Shown piece after piece: positions 14,449 through 21,798 of a stretch of 22,220 nucleotides of DNA (positions within the stretch are counted from its first letter, which is position 1; each line of letters begins with the position of its first letter). Location: IMG/VR virus record IMGVR_UViG_3300014962_000004, positions 80,292-102,511 of that record. The stretch is one strand, 5' to 3'. Below the pieces are notes generated by a model. That model did not search any database and was not told where the DNA came from. It saw nothing but the letters and a program-made list of their open reading frames with translations. The translations under genes and the position numbers were made by a program. The DNA is from a virus.

Positions 14449-15182
14449 CAGATGCCGTACCTGGACTTGAAGAAGTTGTAGTTCTGCGCGATCTCGGCGG
14501 CGGTCAAGCCCCGGTTGTAGATCATCACGACGTTCATGGAGGTCTGGAACAGCGCGTCGGCCCAGTTGCTCTTGCCGATGTAATTATTGGCGCGGGTCAC
14601 TGTGGGCGGCACGGCGGTGAGGCTGACCGTGTTCAGGAGGTTGCCGTTACGGTACGCCGTCCCGGTGGTGCCGTTGAGGGCGACGGCGTACTGGGCGGTG
14701 GTGTTGTTGACAATCCCATTGGCTGTGGACACGGTGCCCGTCAGGGTGCCGCCGTTGAACATCTGGAACTCCAAAGTGTCCGAAGTCCCGTTGCGGCCCA
14801 GAAAGATGTTGCTGGCGTATGAGCCGTTCCCGAAATCCATGATCCGTTCCCAGGTGCTGGCAGCGCCGAAGTTCACGATGGCAAAGATCGTGATGCCGTT
14901 CGTCCAGGTGCCGAAACCGGAAGGCAGCGACACGTAGTCGTCGGATCCGTCGAAGACCAGGGTGCCGCCATTGGCGCTGCTGTAGGACACCCCATTGAGA
15001 AGCGTGCCGTGATTGCCGTTGCCGGACAGGTCGGTCCAGGTAGTGCCGGTGCCGGGGTAGGAAAGCCGGTCGCCCGCGTCCAGGTACAGCAGCAGTCCGT
15101 TGGTGGCGAGAGTGATGCCCTCCCCGAACGTGGCTTTGCGCCCGATGTACCCGCCGTTGTCGAAAACCGTCGTTCTCGCCAT
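14448..15182 (-). CDS. Single-domain LamG-like tail fibre protein (second tandem paralogue)
   Basis: The product is 244 residues from ATG 15182-15180, three bases after the previous gene. The ribosome binding site is only modest (GAAGAA), so coupling to the upstream gene is likely. The sequence has TNGLLLYLDAGDRLSYPGTG, TTWTDLSGNGNHGTL, a jelly-roll core (FDGSDDYVSLPSG, ITIFAIVNF) and the ending IYNRGLTAAEIAQNYNFFK followed by SRYGI. The DAG...SYPG...WTDLSGNGNHG signature and the NY-x3-K-[ST]-R-[YF]-G-[IL] ending match the following paralogue. I recall this C-terminal motif from many phage LamG proteins. Probable carbohydrate-binding tail protein. Confidence 0.8.
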   Translation of the reverse strand: MARTTVFDNGGYIGRKATFGEGITLATNGLLLYLDAGDRLSYPGTGTTWTDLSGNGNHGTLLNGVSYSSANGGTLVFDGSDDYVSLPSGFGTWTNGITIFAIVNFGAASTWERIMDFGNGSYASNIFLGRNGTSDTLEFQMFNGGTLTGTVSTANGIVNNTTAQYAVALNGTTGTAYRNGNLLNTVSLTAVPPTVTRANNYIGKSNWADALFQTSMNVVMIYNRGLTAAEIAQNYNFFKSRYGI

Positions 15183-15185
15183 AGG

Positions 15186-15548
15186 CTACGAGATTTCTTC
15201 GTAGCTGCACACCGCTTCCAGCCGGGAGTTGACGCTGGCCGTCACCCGCAGGCTGTCGTTTTCCTCTAGATAAATAGCAGTGTCCTTGGAGATGACCACC
15301 AGGGTCGCGTCAGCCGGGACGGCGATGGTGTAGGCCAGCCGATAGGCGGTGGCCTGGTTCTTGTAGACATCGACGGTGATGTCAGCAGAGTTGGTGCCGT
15401 CGATGTTGGCGATAGCCAACGAGTTGAGCTTGAAGATTTTACCGCTGCTGCTGGCGTTGGTCACCAGCGCTGTGGCGGTCGTCGTCACCGCCGCACCCAC
15501 GGTTTTGCCCTGGATGGTGGTGACGTTGACGATATTCGGGTTGGCCAT
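15186..15548 (-). CDS. Small conserved phage structural protein (120 aa)
   Basis: The gene starts at ATG 15548-15546 with AGGAATC as Shine-Dalgarno and ends TAG 15188-15186. The product begins MANPNIVNVTTIQGKTVGA and contains KIFKLNSLAIANIDGTNSAD, AYTIAVPADATLVVISKD and YLEENDSLRVTASVNSRLEA. It is all beta. I recall proteins of this size and these phrases (ANIDGTNSAD, IAVPADATLVVISKD) in marine cyanophage and pelagic phage genomes, where they lie near tail and neck genes. A small virion or fibre-attachment protein is likely, but the exact role is not known to me. Confidence 0.75.
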   Translation of the reverse strand: MANPNIVNVTTIQGKTVGAAVTTTATALVTNASSSGKIFKLNSLAIANIDGTNSADITVDVYKNQATAYRLAYTIAVPADATLVVISKDTAIYLEENDSLRVTASVNSRLEAVCSYEEIS

Positions 15549-15557
15549 GAGCGATTC

Positions 15558-15776
15558 CTAGCCGAACACCATCGCCATCGCGATGGCCTTCCCGGTGGTG
15601 ACCCCGGCCTGGACCGTCGACCACGTCCCGTCGCCGCGCAGGTAGGTGGAACTGCTGGCGGTTCCGGTCGCGCTGATGTTGGCGACCGGGATGCTGGAGG
15701 TCGCCGCATCGACGTACCCCTTGGTCACCAGGTCGGCGCTGGCCGAGGGGGCCGCTCCTACTTGTTTACGGGCCAT
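15558..15776 (-). CDS. Short tail-fibre fragment-like protein (72 aa)
   Basis: The start is ATG 15776-15774 with TAGGAGAGC upstream, inside the end of the previous gene (11-base overlap). The product has LVTKGYVDAATSS, a tail-fibre segment motif, and SSSTYLRGDGTWSTVQAG. The latter closely matches TSTYLRGDGTWVAIQTG in the 552-residue fibre protein of this window. It ends AMAMVFG. This could be a free-standing fibre module or accessory, or a remnant of a larger fibre protein that still has its own ribosome binding site. Confidence 0.65.
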   Translation of the reverse strand: MARKQVGAAPSASADLVTKGYVDAATSSIPVANISATGTASSSTYLRGDGTWSTVQAGVTTGKAIAMAMVFG

Positions 15777-16164
15777 TCTGCTCTCCTAACGCCGCTACTA
15801 CTTCCCATTGCTGCTGGCCCTCATCCCAGTAATACAGCTGCCCATCCTCGGGCTGCGGCACCGGCGCGACCCACAGGCAGGTGGTTTCGTCCAGAATCCA
15901 CGATGGCCAGGGCTGGGGTGGGATGAACGCATCCCGTTCCGGATCGTAGGTGGATCCCACCCCGGCGTAGTTCTTGCGGAACGCCTTGGACTGGTCGGCG
16001 GCGGGCTGGCCGTCCGGTCCGTAGTAGATTCCACCCCTGGTGTTATAGGAGGTCCGTTTGGCCCCGTAATAAGCTTCCCAATCGCCGGGCGGCTCGGTCT
16101 CGTCCTTGCCGACGATGACCATCGTGACGACGTTGTTTTCGTCCAAGTATGCGTAGTGAGCCAT
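15766..16164 (-). CDS. Conserved phage protein of marine-phage type (132 aa)
   Basis: The start is ATG 16164-16162 with AGGGAATC upstream; the stop TAA is at 15768-15766. The product begins MAHYAYLDENNVVTMVIVGK and contains ADQSKAFRKNYAGVGSTYD, ERDAFIPPQPWPSWILDE, CLWVAPVPQPEDGQ and LYYWDEGQQQWE. I recall this order of motifs in a common small protein of T4-like cyanophages and other aquatic phages, often near fibre genes. Aromatic repeats of the type W-[IV]-L-D and Y-Y-W-D suggest a small carbohydrate-associated or fibre-accessory beta protein. Function is unknown. Confidence 0.75.
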   Translation of the reverse strand: MAHYAYLDENNVVTMVIVGKDETEPPGDWEAYYGAKRTSYNTRGGIYYGPDGQPAADQSKAFRKNYAGVGSTYDPERDAFIPPQPWPSWILDETTCLWVAPVPQPEDGQLYYWDEGQQQWEVVAALGEQNGP

Positions 16165-16170
16165 GATTCC

Positions 16171-17010
16171 CTAAGTAAACGTCACTGTGTCACTAGCGCC
16201 AGCGCCTGTGATGGTGTAGACCTTGAATTCGCCGGACGTGGTGCTGGTTTGAGTCACCCCGGCAGAAAACGTAGCGCTGCGAGTAGCGGGAATGCGCAAA
16301 ATGACGATTCCAGAACCCCCAGCCGAGCTGGCGGGTCCACCAACGTCTTGAGAGCCGCCTCCCCCGCCGCCGGTATTGACTGTGGCTGCACCTGCGGCGT
16401 AGACGTTGTTGCCGCCGACCGCACCGCCGCCCAAGCCGCCGCTACCCACCAGTTTTGCTCCGCCGCTGTCGGGAATGTATCCACCGCCACCGCCTCCGGC
16501 GTAGTAATTGCCGAAGTAGCTGAGACCGTTTCCGCCGTTGCCGCACGCTGTGGTGGTCGGATTACCGCCCACCGCACCAGCGCCGCCGCCACCGGCTGCG
16601 CAATAGCTGTTTCCTGTGGTAGCCCAGCCATTGGTGTCACCACCCTTGTTTCCTTGGCCTGAAACTGCCGTTCCGCCCACATGGGTTTGGTAGTAGGTGT
16701 TAGACGCTCCGCCGCCCGAGCCGCCGTTGCCGCCGTCGGTGCCGTTGTTGTATGCGTAAAAGTGACCACCATATCCGCCGCCAGTTGCCGTGTTAGAGCC
16801 AAAGGCGCTGCTTCCGCCTTGGGCGCGGACTGCTCCGCCGCCACCGACGGTGACGGTGTAGGGAACCCCGGCCTGGAAAGCGAATAGGGCGTTGTATAGC
16901 AGCCCACCGCCACCTCCACCACCATTGCCACCGCCTCCGCCGCCCGCGACGACGAGGTATTCCAGCGTGGATGGGGCGGCGGCAGAGACGTTGCTTGGGA
17001 CGATGATCAT
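16171..17010 (-). CDS. Glycine-rich tail fibre protein (279 aa)
   Basis: I choose ATG 17010-17008 because it overlaps the upstream TGA (ATGA) and yields MIIVPSNVS, matching the start of the AT-rich LamG gene (MIIPSNVS). The longer frame to 17037 lies inside the previous gene. After APSTLEYLVVAGG the protein is dominated by poly-glycine runs (GGGGGGNGGGGGGG, AAGGGGAGAVGG, YYAGGGGGGYIPD) between short aromatic and Asn blocks, then GSGIVILRIP and a short C-terminal beta domain ending TVTFT. This 'LVVAGGGGG...GIVILRY' architecture is a known glycine-rich phage fibre/adhesin type; polyglycine-II sandwiches bind receptors in some phage adhesins. A receptor-binding tip is likely. Confidence 0.85.
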   Translation of the reverse strand: MIIVPSNVSAAAPSTLEYLVVAGGGGGGNGGGGGGGLLYNALFAFQAGVPYTVTVGGGGAVRAQGGSSAFGSNTATGGGYGGHFYAYNNGTDGGNGGSGGGASNTYYQTHVGGTAVSGQGNKGGDTNGWATTGNSYCAAGGGGAGAVGGNPTTTACGNGGNGLSYFGNYYAGGGGGGYIPDSGGAKLVGSGGLGGGAVGGNNVYAAGAATVNTGGGGGGSQDVGGPASSAGGSGIVILRIPATRSATFSAGVTQTSTTSGEFKVYTITGAGASDTVTFT

Positions 17011-18077
17011 GCCGTCAGCCCCCTGATGTCGGCGCACAGCCCCTTGCCCGGAGTGGTGCCGATGGCCGTGATCACGACGGTGAGCACGTCGCCCGCTGCG
17101 AACGACCAGGTTCCGGTCGAGGTGCCGCCCGCGACCTGAGAGGCGGCGGCAATGGTGGTGCTGGTGCCGGACACGGTGGATCCGTTCTTCCGCAACTCGA
17201 CCACCAGGTTGCCGGAGGCATCAGCGGTGGCGCAGCGAAATGTCACGCTGGAAAAGGTGATGTTGCGCTGCAACTTAATCCCGAACGGAAAGTCGCCCGT
17301 GCCGGTGGCGCGGGTCGTGGACGCGCCAAAAGCGACCACCGACGCGTCGGCCACCTGTCCCACGCAAGCCGAAACATTTCCCGACGACGGGGTGCCCAGC
17401 ACCGGGGTCGTCAGCGTCGGACTGGTCAGCGTTTTGTTGGACAGATTTTGGGTGCCGGTCAGCGTCACCAGGGAGGCGGGCAGGGTGTTGGTCGCCGAGC
17501 TGAGGTCTTTGTTGGTGAGCGTTTGAGCAGCGTCTGTCCCGACCAAGGTGAGATTGGTGTCCGGCACCGTCAGCGTTCGGGTAGTGCCGGTCGAGATTCC
17601 CGACAGCGAGAAGTTCAGCAGCTTGGTGGGGTCGGCGGCGTTTTTAATGGAGAAGTTGTTGTCCGGGTACGGCGACGAGTTGACCGAAACCGTCGGCACG
17701 CCGTCGGCGATGATGGTGGCGATGTACTGATTGGTGGTCGGTGCGGTGGCGAACCCCAACGTGACGGTGTTGACCGTTGAGGCCGTCACGTCGCACAGCA
17801 CCTCGGTGTAGGTCGAGGTGTCCTTGACCGACACCACCACGTTGCGGGTGTTGAGGTTGTGGGTGATCGTGATGCTGGTCGACGACCCGTCGCCAATGGT
17901 TTGGACGAAACTGCCGACACCGAAATAGCTGTAGTTCAGCGTCGACCAAGGATTGATCCCGTCGCCCACCTTGATGCGCTTGGTGTCAATTTCATATCCC
18001 ATCTCGCCCTGAGACAGGATGGGGTTGGCCGCTGTCCACGAGGCGGCGGTTCCGCGTTTGAGTTGGATGAGGGTCAT
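17007..18077 (-). CDS. Mtd_N-type tail fibre protein with duplicated C-terminal domain (356 aa)
   Basis: The start is ATG 18077-18075 with AAGGAAAA upstream. Residues 1-52 (IQLKRGTAASWTAANPILSQ, GEMGYEIDTKRIKVGDG) match the Major tropism determinant N-terminal type of domain, as in the two upstream paralogues. A beta-rich central region follows, with TGTTRTLTVPDTNLTLVGTD and TNKDLSSATNTLPAS, repetitive stalk segments seen in phage fibres. The last ~115 residues (VVAFGASTTRATGTGDFPFG to ADIRGLTA) recur in the fibre protein at the right edge of the window at about three-quarters identity by eye. The stop overlaps the start of the glycine-rich gene. Likely a virion fibre whose N-terminal domain anchors or folds it and whose C-terminal head binds a receptor or a partner. 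Confidence 0.85.
   Translation of the reverse strand: MTLIQLKRGTAASWTAANPILSQGEMGYEIDTKRIKVGDGINPWSTLNYSYFGVGSFVQTIGDGSSTSITITHNLNTRNVVVSVKDTSTYTEVLCDVTASTVNTVTLGFATAPTTNQYIATIIADGVPTVSVNSSPYPDNNFSIKNAADPTKLLNFSLSGISTGTTRTLTVPDTNLTLVGTDAAQTLTNKDLSSATNTLPASLVTLTGTQNLSNKTLTSPTLTTPVLGTPSSGNVSACVGQVADASVVAFGASTTRATGTGDFPFGIKLQRNITFSSVTFRCATADASGNLVVELRKNGSTVSGTSTTIAAASQVAGGTSTGTWSFAAGDVLTVVITAIGTTPGKGLCADIRGLTA
17010..17352 (-). repeat. Copy 1 of duplicated fibre head domain
   Basis: This segment encodes the C-terminal ~115 residues shared with 21798-22142. Both copies keep VAFGAST-x-RATGTGDFPFGI, RCATADASGN, VVELRKNGSTVSG, SWSFAAGD-type and GTTPGKG blocks. Both are followed directly by an overlapping gene that begins M-I-I-(V)-P-S-N-V-S. 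Confidence 0.85.
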
Positions 18078-18092
18078 GGGATTTTCCTTGGC

Positions 18093-18713
18093 TTAGGTGA
18101 AGGTGATGTAGGGGCCAGCGATCCAGCCTGAACCGCTGGCTCCGGTGTAGAGGCTCAGACGGAATGGGCCGCTCCCGTAGCTCGCCTTAAGCCCAGTAGT
18201 GCTGATGACCGCACTGGTATTGGTTCTGCTAAGCACACTTGCATAAGCGAAAGATTCAATCAGGACGTACAGCGGTACCGTGCCGTAAGTAGCGTCGCTT
18301 GCCATAAAGTTGGTGCCGTATATCGTGCGATTTGTGCTGTCCGGTGCAGAAGCCGGAGAAACGCTGGTGAAGGTGGGTGCGGGTCTGGTGTCTGGCGGCG
18401 GCGGGGGCGGCTCCACCGCTGCGGTGATGACCTGGCTCGACGACGACCCGAACGGAGTGGTGACCGTGACCGACCCCGAAGATGCGTTTGTAGTATACAT
18501 CGAAAAAGTCAACGACTTGCCGTCGGCGGCGACGGTGATGGCGCTCAGCCCGTTGGCGAGGGTGGAAGTCAAGCTCGTAGAGCCTGAAACAAAATTGGCA
18601 CCGGTGATCGTGAAGCCGACCCATCTTGAGGTGTAGTAGTAGGTCGGCGAGATGCTGGAAACCGTCGGCGGCAAACCACCGGCGGTCACTAGTTGGGCGT
18701 GGGCGGCGAACAT
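18093..18713 (-). CDS. IPT/TIG-like two-domain virion protein (206 aa)
   Basis: I place the start at ATG 18713-18711, overlapping the upstream TGA (TGATG). A longer frame to 18830 lies inside the upstream gene and has a non-protein-like N-terminus. After MFAAHAQLVTAGG come two Ig-like IPT/TIG-type units. One begins PPTVSSISPTYYY with GFTITGANFVSGS. The other begins PAPTFTSVSPASA with RTIYGTNFMASD. They are joined by a proline-rich linker (VEPPPPPPDTRPAP). Ig-like domains on phage virions commonly help weak binding to carbohydrates or decorate fibres. No enzymatic motif is seen. The short N-terminal stretch is not a convincing signal peptide. Confidence 0.8.
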   Translation of the reverse strand: MFAAHAQLVTAGGLPPTVSSISPTYYYTSRWVGFTITGANFVSGSTSLTSTLANGLSAITVAADGKSLTFSMYTTNASSGSVTVTTPFGSSSSQVITAAVEPPPPPPDTRPAPTFTSVSPASAPDSTNRTIYGTNFMASDATYGTVPLYVLIESFAYASVLSRTNTSAVISTTGLKASYGSGPFRLSLYTGASGSGWIAGPYITFT

Positions 18714-19438
18714 CAGTAGGTGTAACCCTGCGATGCGCTGCCGTACCAGTTCGTGCCGTCCGAGAAGAAACTGAGGATGTCCATCTTCCCGGCGGCGGTC
18801 GTGATCGTCGGTGTGCCCAGGACGCTCCACTTGACGTTGGTGAACGTGGCGCTGCCGCCGCCGGTCGACGCGGGCTGCTTGAGGAACAGCACGAACGACT
18901 GCCCGGCGGCAGGGGTCGGCATGGTGAACGTGCAGGCGGTGCTGGCGGTAAGGGTGGCGGTGATGACGGTGCCGGACGACAGGCTCAGGGTGGCCGACGA
19001 CGACACGGTTCCGAGCGCGTTGACAGACTCGGTGTAGCCAGTGACGGTGGGCGCGGTGAGTGTTTTGTTGGACAGCGCCTGGGTGCCGGTCAGCGTCACC
19101 AGGCTGGACGGGAACGTGTTGGTCGCCGAGGTGAGGTCTTTGTTGGTCAACTGGGCGACGGCGGAGTTTTTGGTCGCGTCGGAGGTGTTGTCGACATTCC
19201 CGAGGTCGATGGCGGTGCGAGCGGCCAGCGCGGTCGACCCGGCGGCAATGTAGGCCGGTTTGTTCGGCAGCGTCGACCAGTCCAGGGGGATGTAAGGCAG
19301 CCCCGACCAGGCGGTGGATCCATCACCGATCTTGAGTTTATAGGTGTCCACCTCGTAGCCGAATTCACCCTGACCGAGGACGGGGTTGGAGTACGTCCAT
19401 TGCGTGGCGGTGCCCCGCCTGATTTGAATCTTGGTCAC
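18713..19438 (-). CDS. Mtd_N-type tail fibre protein (241 aa)
   Basis: The start is GTG 19438-19436, overlapping the upstream stop (GTGA). Residues 1-50 (IQIRRGTATQWTYSNPVLGQ, GEFGYEVDTYKLKIGDG) are the Mtd_N-like domain. The next part has IDLGNVDNTSDATKNSAVAQ and LTNKDLTSATNTFPSSLVTL, stalk repeats shared with the 552- and 356-residue proteins. The C-terminal region is a beta domain with SFVLFLKQPAS and ends KMDILSFFSDGTNWYGSAS and QGYTY, a tail ending I recall from other phage fibres. It overlaps the IPT/TIG gene by one base. Probable short fibre subunit. Confidence 0.85.
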   Translation of the reverse strand: MTKIQIRRGTATQWTYSNPVLGQGEFGYEVDTYKLKIGDGSTAWSGLPYIPLDWSTLPNKPAYIAAGSTALAARTAIDLGNVDNTSDATKNSAVAQLTNKDLTSATNTFPSSLVTLTGTQALSNKTLTAPTVTGYTESVNALGTVSSSATLSLSSGTVITATLTASTACTFTMPTPAAGQSFVLFLKQPASTGGGSATFTNVKWSVLGTPTITTAAGKMDILSFFSDGTNWYGSASQGYTY

Positions 19439-21093
19439 AGTGTGCCCCCGTCAATGTAGCCCGCGCTGGTGCTCGACGGGCTGCCGCCGTCGAGACTAGC
19501 AATGAGCAGCGAAATCGGGTTGCCGACATTCGACCCTTGGGCGGTGAATTGAAAGCTGTCTCCGGTCAGCGTGACCCCGTCGACCACCAGGCCGGGCGGG
19601 ATCTGCTCAATCGGAACCTTGGTGGCGCTGTCCAGCGAGGCGTACCCGTTGGGCTGGCCTTTGTTGGCGATCACCTCGATGGTCGATGACGCATCCGGCA
19701 CGGTGAGGGTGCGGGTGGTTCCGGTGGTCAGGCCGGACAGCTGGAACTTGACCTGCTTGGTGGCATCCCCATCGTCCTGCAGCGTGAAGGCATTGTCAGC
19801 GAAAGTGCTGCCGGTCTGGATGGCCACCCACGTTCCATCGCCGCGCAGGTACGTGGACGTACCGGGCGTGCCGGTGGTCGACAATGCCGAAATCGGGATG
19901 TTCGACAGGGTGTTAGAGGATCCGGAGATCGTCTTGCCCGACAAGGTCTGGGTGTCGCTGGTGCCGACCACATCACCGGTCGGGGCGGTCTTGGCAGCGA
20001 ACGCGGCCAGGTCGGCATCGTAGCCCTGCACCGACACCCCGATGGCGTTGGAGATGCGCGCGTCGGCGCGGGCGTTGGTGAAGTAGAGGTTGGTCGAACC
20101 CTCGGTCACCGCGTCGGTGGATCCAGGGCTGGGGCTGATCTCGACGTAGGCCGACCCCGACCACCGGTACACCTTGTTGCTGTCCAGGGCAACGTAGATC
20201 TTGGCGGTCTCGCCGGTGCCGGGGAACACCGCCAGGTCGGCGTATTCCAATACGTCATCGACGTAGGAGGGCAGCTGAGTGGACGGCACCAGCCCGGAAG
20301 AGTTGAGGCTGGCGTAGCCATCCGGCTGACCCTTATTGGCAGTCGACTCCTTGGCCGAAAGGTCGGTCGACAGGTTAGTGACCGCCGACTGGGGGATGTT
20401 AGACAGGGTGTTGTCGGATCCCGAAATGGTCTTGTTAGTCAGCGTGGCCGAGGCACTATTCTTGGTCGAATCTGAAGTGTTGTCCACGTTGGATAGACCC
20501 ACCGCGCTCTTATCAAGCGCCTGCCAGCTCTTGTCACCCCGCCAATACTGTCCAGTGGTGCCGGACGTAATGGACGGTTCCTTGCCGTCCAGGGCCGTCT
20601 GCGTGGCGCTGCTGACCGGCTTGTCGGCATCGGCGGTGTTGTCCACATTCGACAAGCCCACATCAGACTTGGTCAGCGCATGCCAGGTTTTGTCATAGCG
20701 GAACCACTGACCGGCGGTGCCGGTGTTGATGACCTCTTCCGCGTCAATGGCGTTACGCGCGTCGGCTTTGGTCGCTCCGGCGGCGACGTATGTCGGTTTA
20801 CCCTCCAGGGTCGCCCAGTCAGCCTGCGTGATGGGAAGCTGGGTGCCGGGCACCTTGCCTGAAGAATCCAGCGAGGCGTAGCCGTCAGCCTGGCCCTTTT
20901 CGGAAGTGGATTGCTTGCCCGCCAAATCGGTAGCGCTAGGAAGGTAGGCCAAGCTGTTCCAGTGGGTGTTACCGTCGCCCATCTTGAGCTTGCCGGTGTC
21001 GGTCTCAAGGCCAAACTCGCCGGGAGCAAGGATCGGGTTAGACGAGGCCCAGGTAGTCGCCTGTCCCCGTTTCACCTGAATCACTGCTGGCAT
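19435..21093 (-). CDS. Mtd_N-type long tail fibre protein with stalk repeats (552 aa)
   Basis: The start is ATG 21093-21091 behind AGGAGA, which overlaps the upstream TAG. Residues 1-51 form the Mtd_N-like domain (IQVKRGQATTWASSNPILAP, GEFGLETDTGKLKMGDG). The rest is a repetitive stalk: three copies of KGQxxGYASL(D/N)S-(S/A)-x-x-VP, two of VGLSNVDNTxD, two of SG(S/T)TGQ(Y/W) type, two of T(I)SGS(D/S)NTLSNIP, plus NLYFTNARADARISNAIG and STYLRGDGTW. These are classic trimeric phage fibre shaft segments. The C-terminal ~60 residues (VVDGVTLTGDSFQFTAQG) form a small head. It is probably a main fibre shaft, with its N-terminus bound to the baseplate or acting as a folding cap. Confidence 0.85.
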   Translation of the reverse strand: MPAVIQVKRGQATTWASSNPILAPGEFGLETDTGKLKMGDGNTHWNSLAYLPSATDLAGKQSTSEKGQADGYASLDSSGKVPGTQLPITQADWATLEGKPTYVAAGATKADARNAIDAEEVINTGTAGQWFRYDKTWHALTKSDVGLSNVDNTADADKPVSSATQTALDGKEPSITSGTTGQYWRGDKSWQALDKSAVGLSNVDNTSDSTKNSASATLTNKTISGSDNTLSNIPQSAVTNLSTDLSAKESTANKGQPDGYASLNSSGLVPSTQLPSYVDDVLEYADLAVFPGTGETAKIYVALDSNKVYRWSGSAYVEISPSPGSTDAVTEGSTNLYFTNARADARISNAIGVSVQGYDADLAAFAAKTAPTGDVVGTSDTQTLSGKTISGSSNTLSNIPISALSTTGTPGTSTYLRGDGTWVAIQTGSTFADNAFTLQDDGDATKQVKFQLSGLTTGTTRTLTVPDASSTIEVIANKGQPNGYASLDSATKVPIEQIPPGLVVDGVTLTGDSFQFTAQGSNVGNPISLLIASLDGGSPSSTSAGYIDGGTL

Positions 21094-21102
21094 TGCTGTC
21101 TC

Positions 21103-21798
21103 CTAAAGCGAGTATTTGGTTCTGAGATAATTCAGCATTGTTTCATAGTTGGAACTAGACAAGGCCGCTAAAATTATTAATTCACACATGTCCCCGCCAG
21201 TAAAATAAAGCGAGTTTGAAGATCGAGCACCTATATACAGTGTGTCTGTTGCGTTGCTTGATGTAGCATAGCTTGAAATAGAAGCAGAACCGTTTGCCCA
21301 CGGCGTGGTAGATATACTAGTTCCGTTGTATTTTAGAGTAAAACTATTTCCATCAAAGTTCATTGAACCTACGGCAAAAGTGTTATTAGGAAACCAATCT
21401 ATATCTCCCACGGGCTGAGCGCGATAGGGTTGACCGACTGTTGATCGGTAAACGGAATACGGAAAATAAGCATCCGTGTAATAATAAAAACCGTTTAAAG
21501 CGTTTCCGTTAGTTGATTGTTCGATAATTAAAGGATAGCCCGCTTGATAAATTACTGAAAATACAGCCAGTGATGAAGGAGCAACAAAAGAAGGTATTGT
21601 AAAATGTCCAGTGTCTGGAAAATACGCTGCAGGTTTTCCACTGTAAGTAGTTGAAGTAACCGTTCCATTTTTGGTAGGATTAGTGCCTTTTTTAGCAACC
21701 CATGTGGTTCCATTGTAATCTGCTGCATCAAGCCACAAAATAAAATTGTTTGAAATTGCAGCTAGTGGATCTGATGAAACATTACTGGGAATTATCAC
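21103..21798 (-). CDS. AT-rich single-domain LamG-like fibre protein (231 aa)
   Basis: The start is GTG 21798-21796, overlapping the upstream TGA (GTGA). The product begins MIIPSNVSSDPLAAISNN, then FILWLDAADYNGTTWVAKKG, a lectin-like core with GDMCELIILAALSSSNYETM, and ends LNYLRTKYSL. It is the same LamG class as the 244-residue genes, with a related ending (NY...K..[FY]). Its DNA is much more AT-rich than its surroundings: I counted 26 GC of 60 at 21181-21240 and 22 of 60 at 21541-21600, against 39 of 60 at 20041-20100. This points to recent acquisition. The N-terminal MII(V)PSNVS is shared with the glycine-rich gene, so the two look like alternative cargo at equivalent positions. A receptor-binding tip is inferred. 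Confidence 0.8.
   Translation of the reverse strand: MIIPSNVSSDPLAAISNNFILWLDAADYNGTTWVAKKGTNPTKNGTVTSTTYSGKPAAYFPDTGHFTIPSFVAPSSLAVFSVIYQAGYPLIIEQSTNGNALNGFYYYTDAYFPYSVYRSTVGQPYRAQPVGDIDWFPNNTFAVGSMNFDGNSFTLKYNGTSISTTPWANGSASISSYATSSNATDTLYIGARSSNSLYFTGGDMCELIILAALSSSNYETMLNYLRTKYSL

Noticed and set aside
17007-21093. Diversity-generating retroelement suggested by the Mtd-like domains
   Set aside because: Only the N-terminal domain type matches; no reverse transcriptase, no template/variable repeat pair and no C-type lectin variable region were seen.
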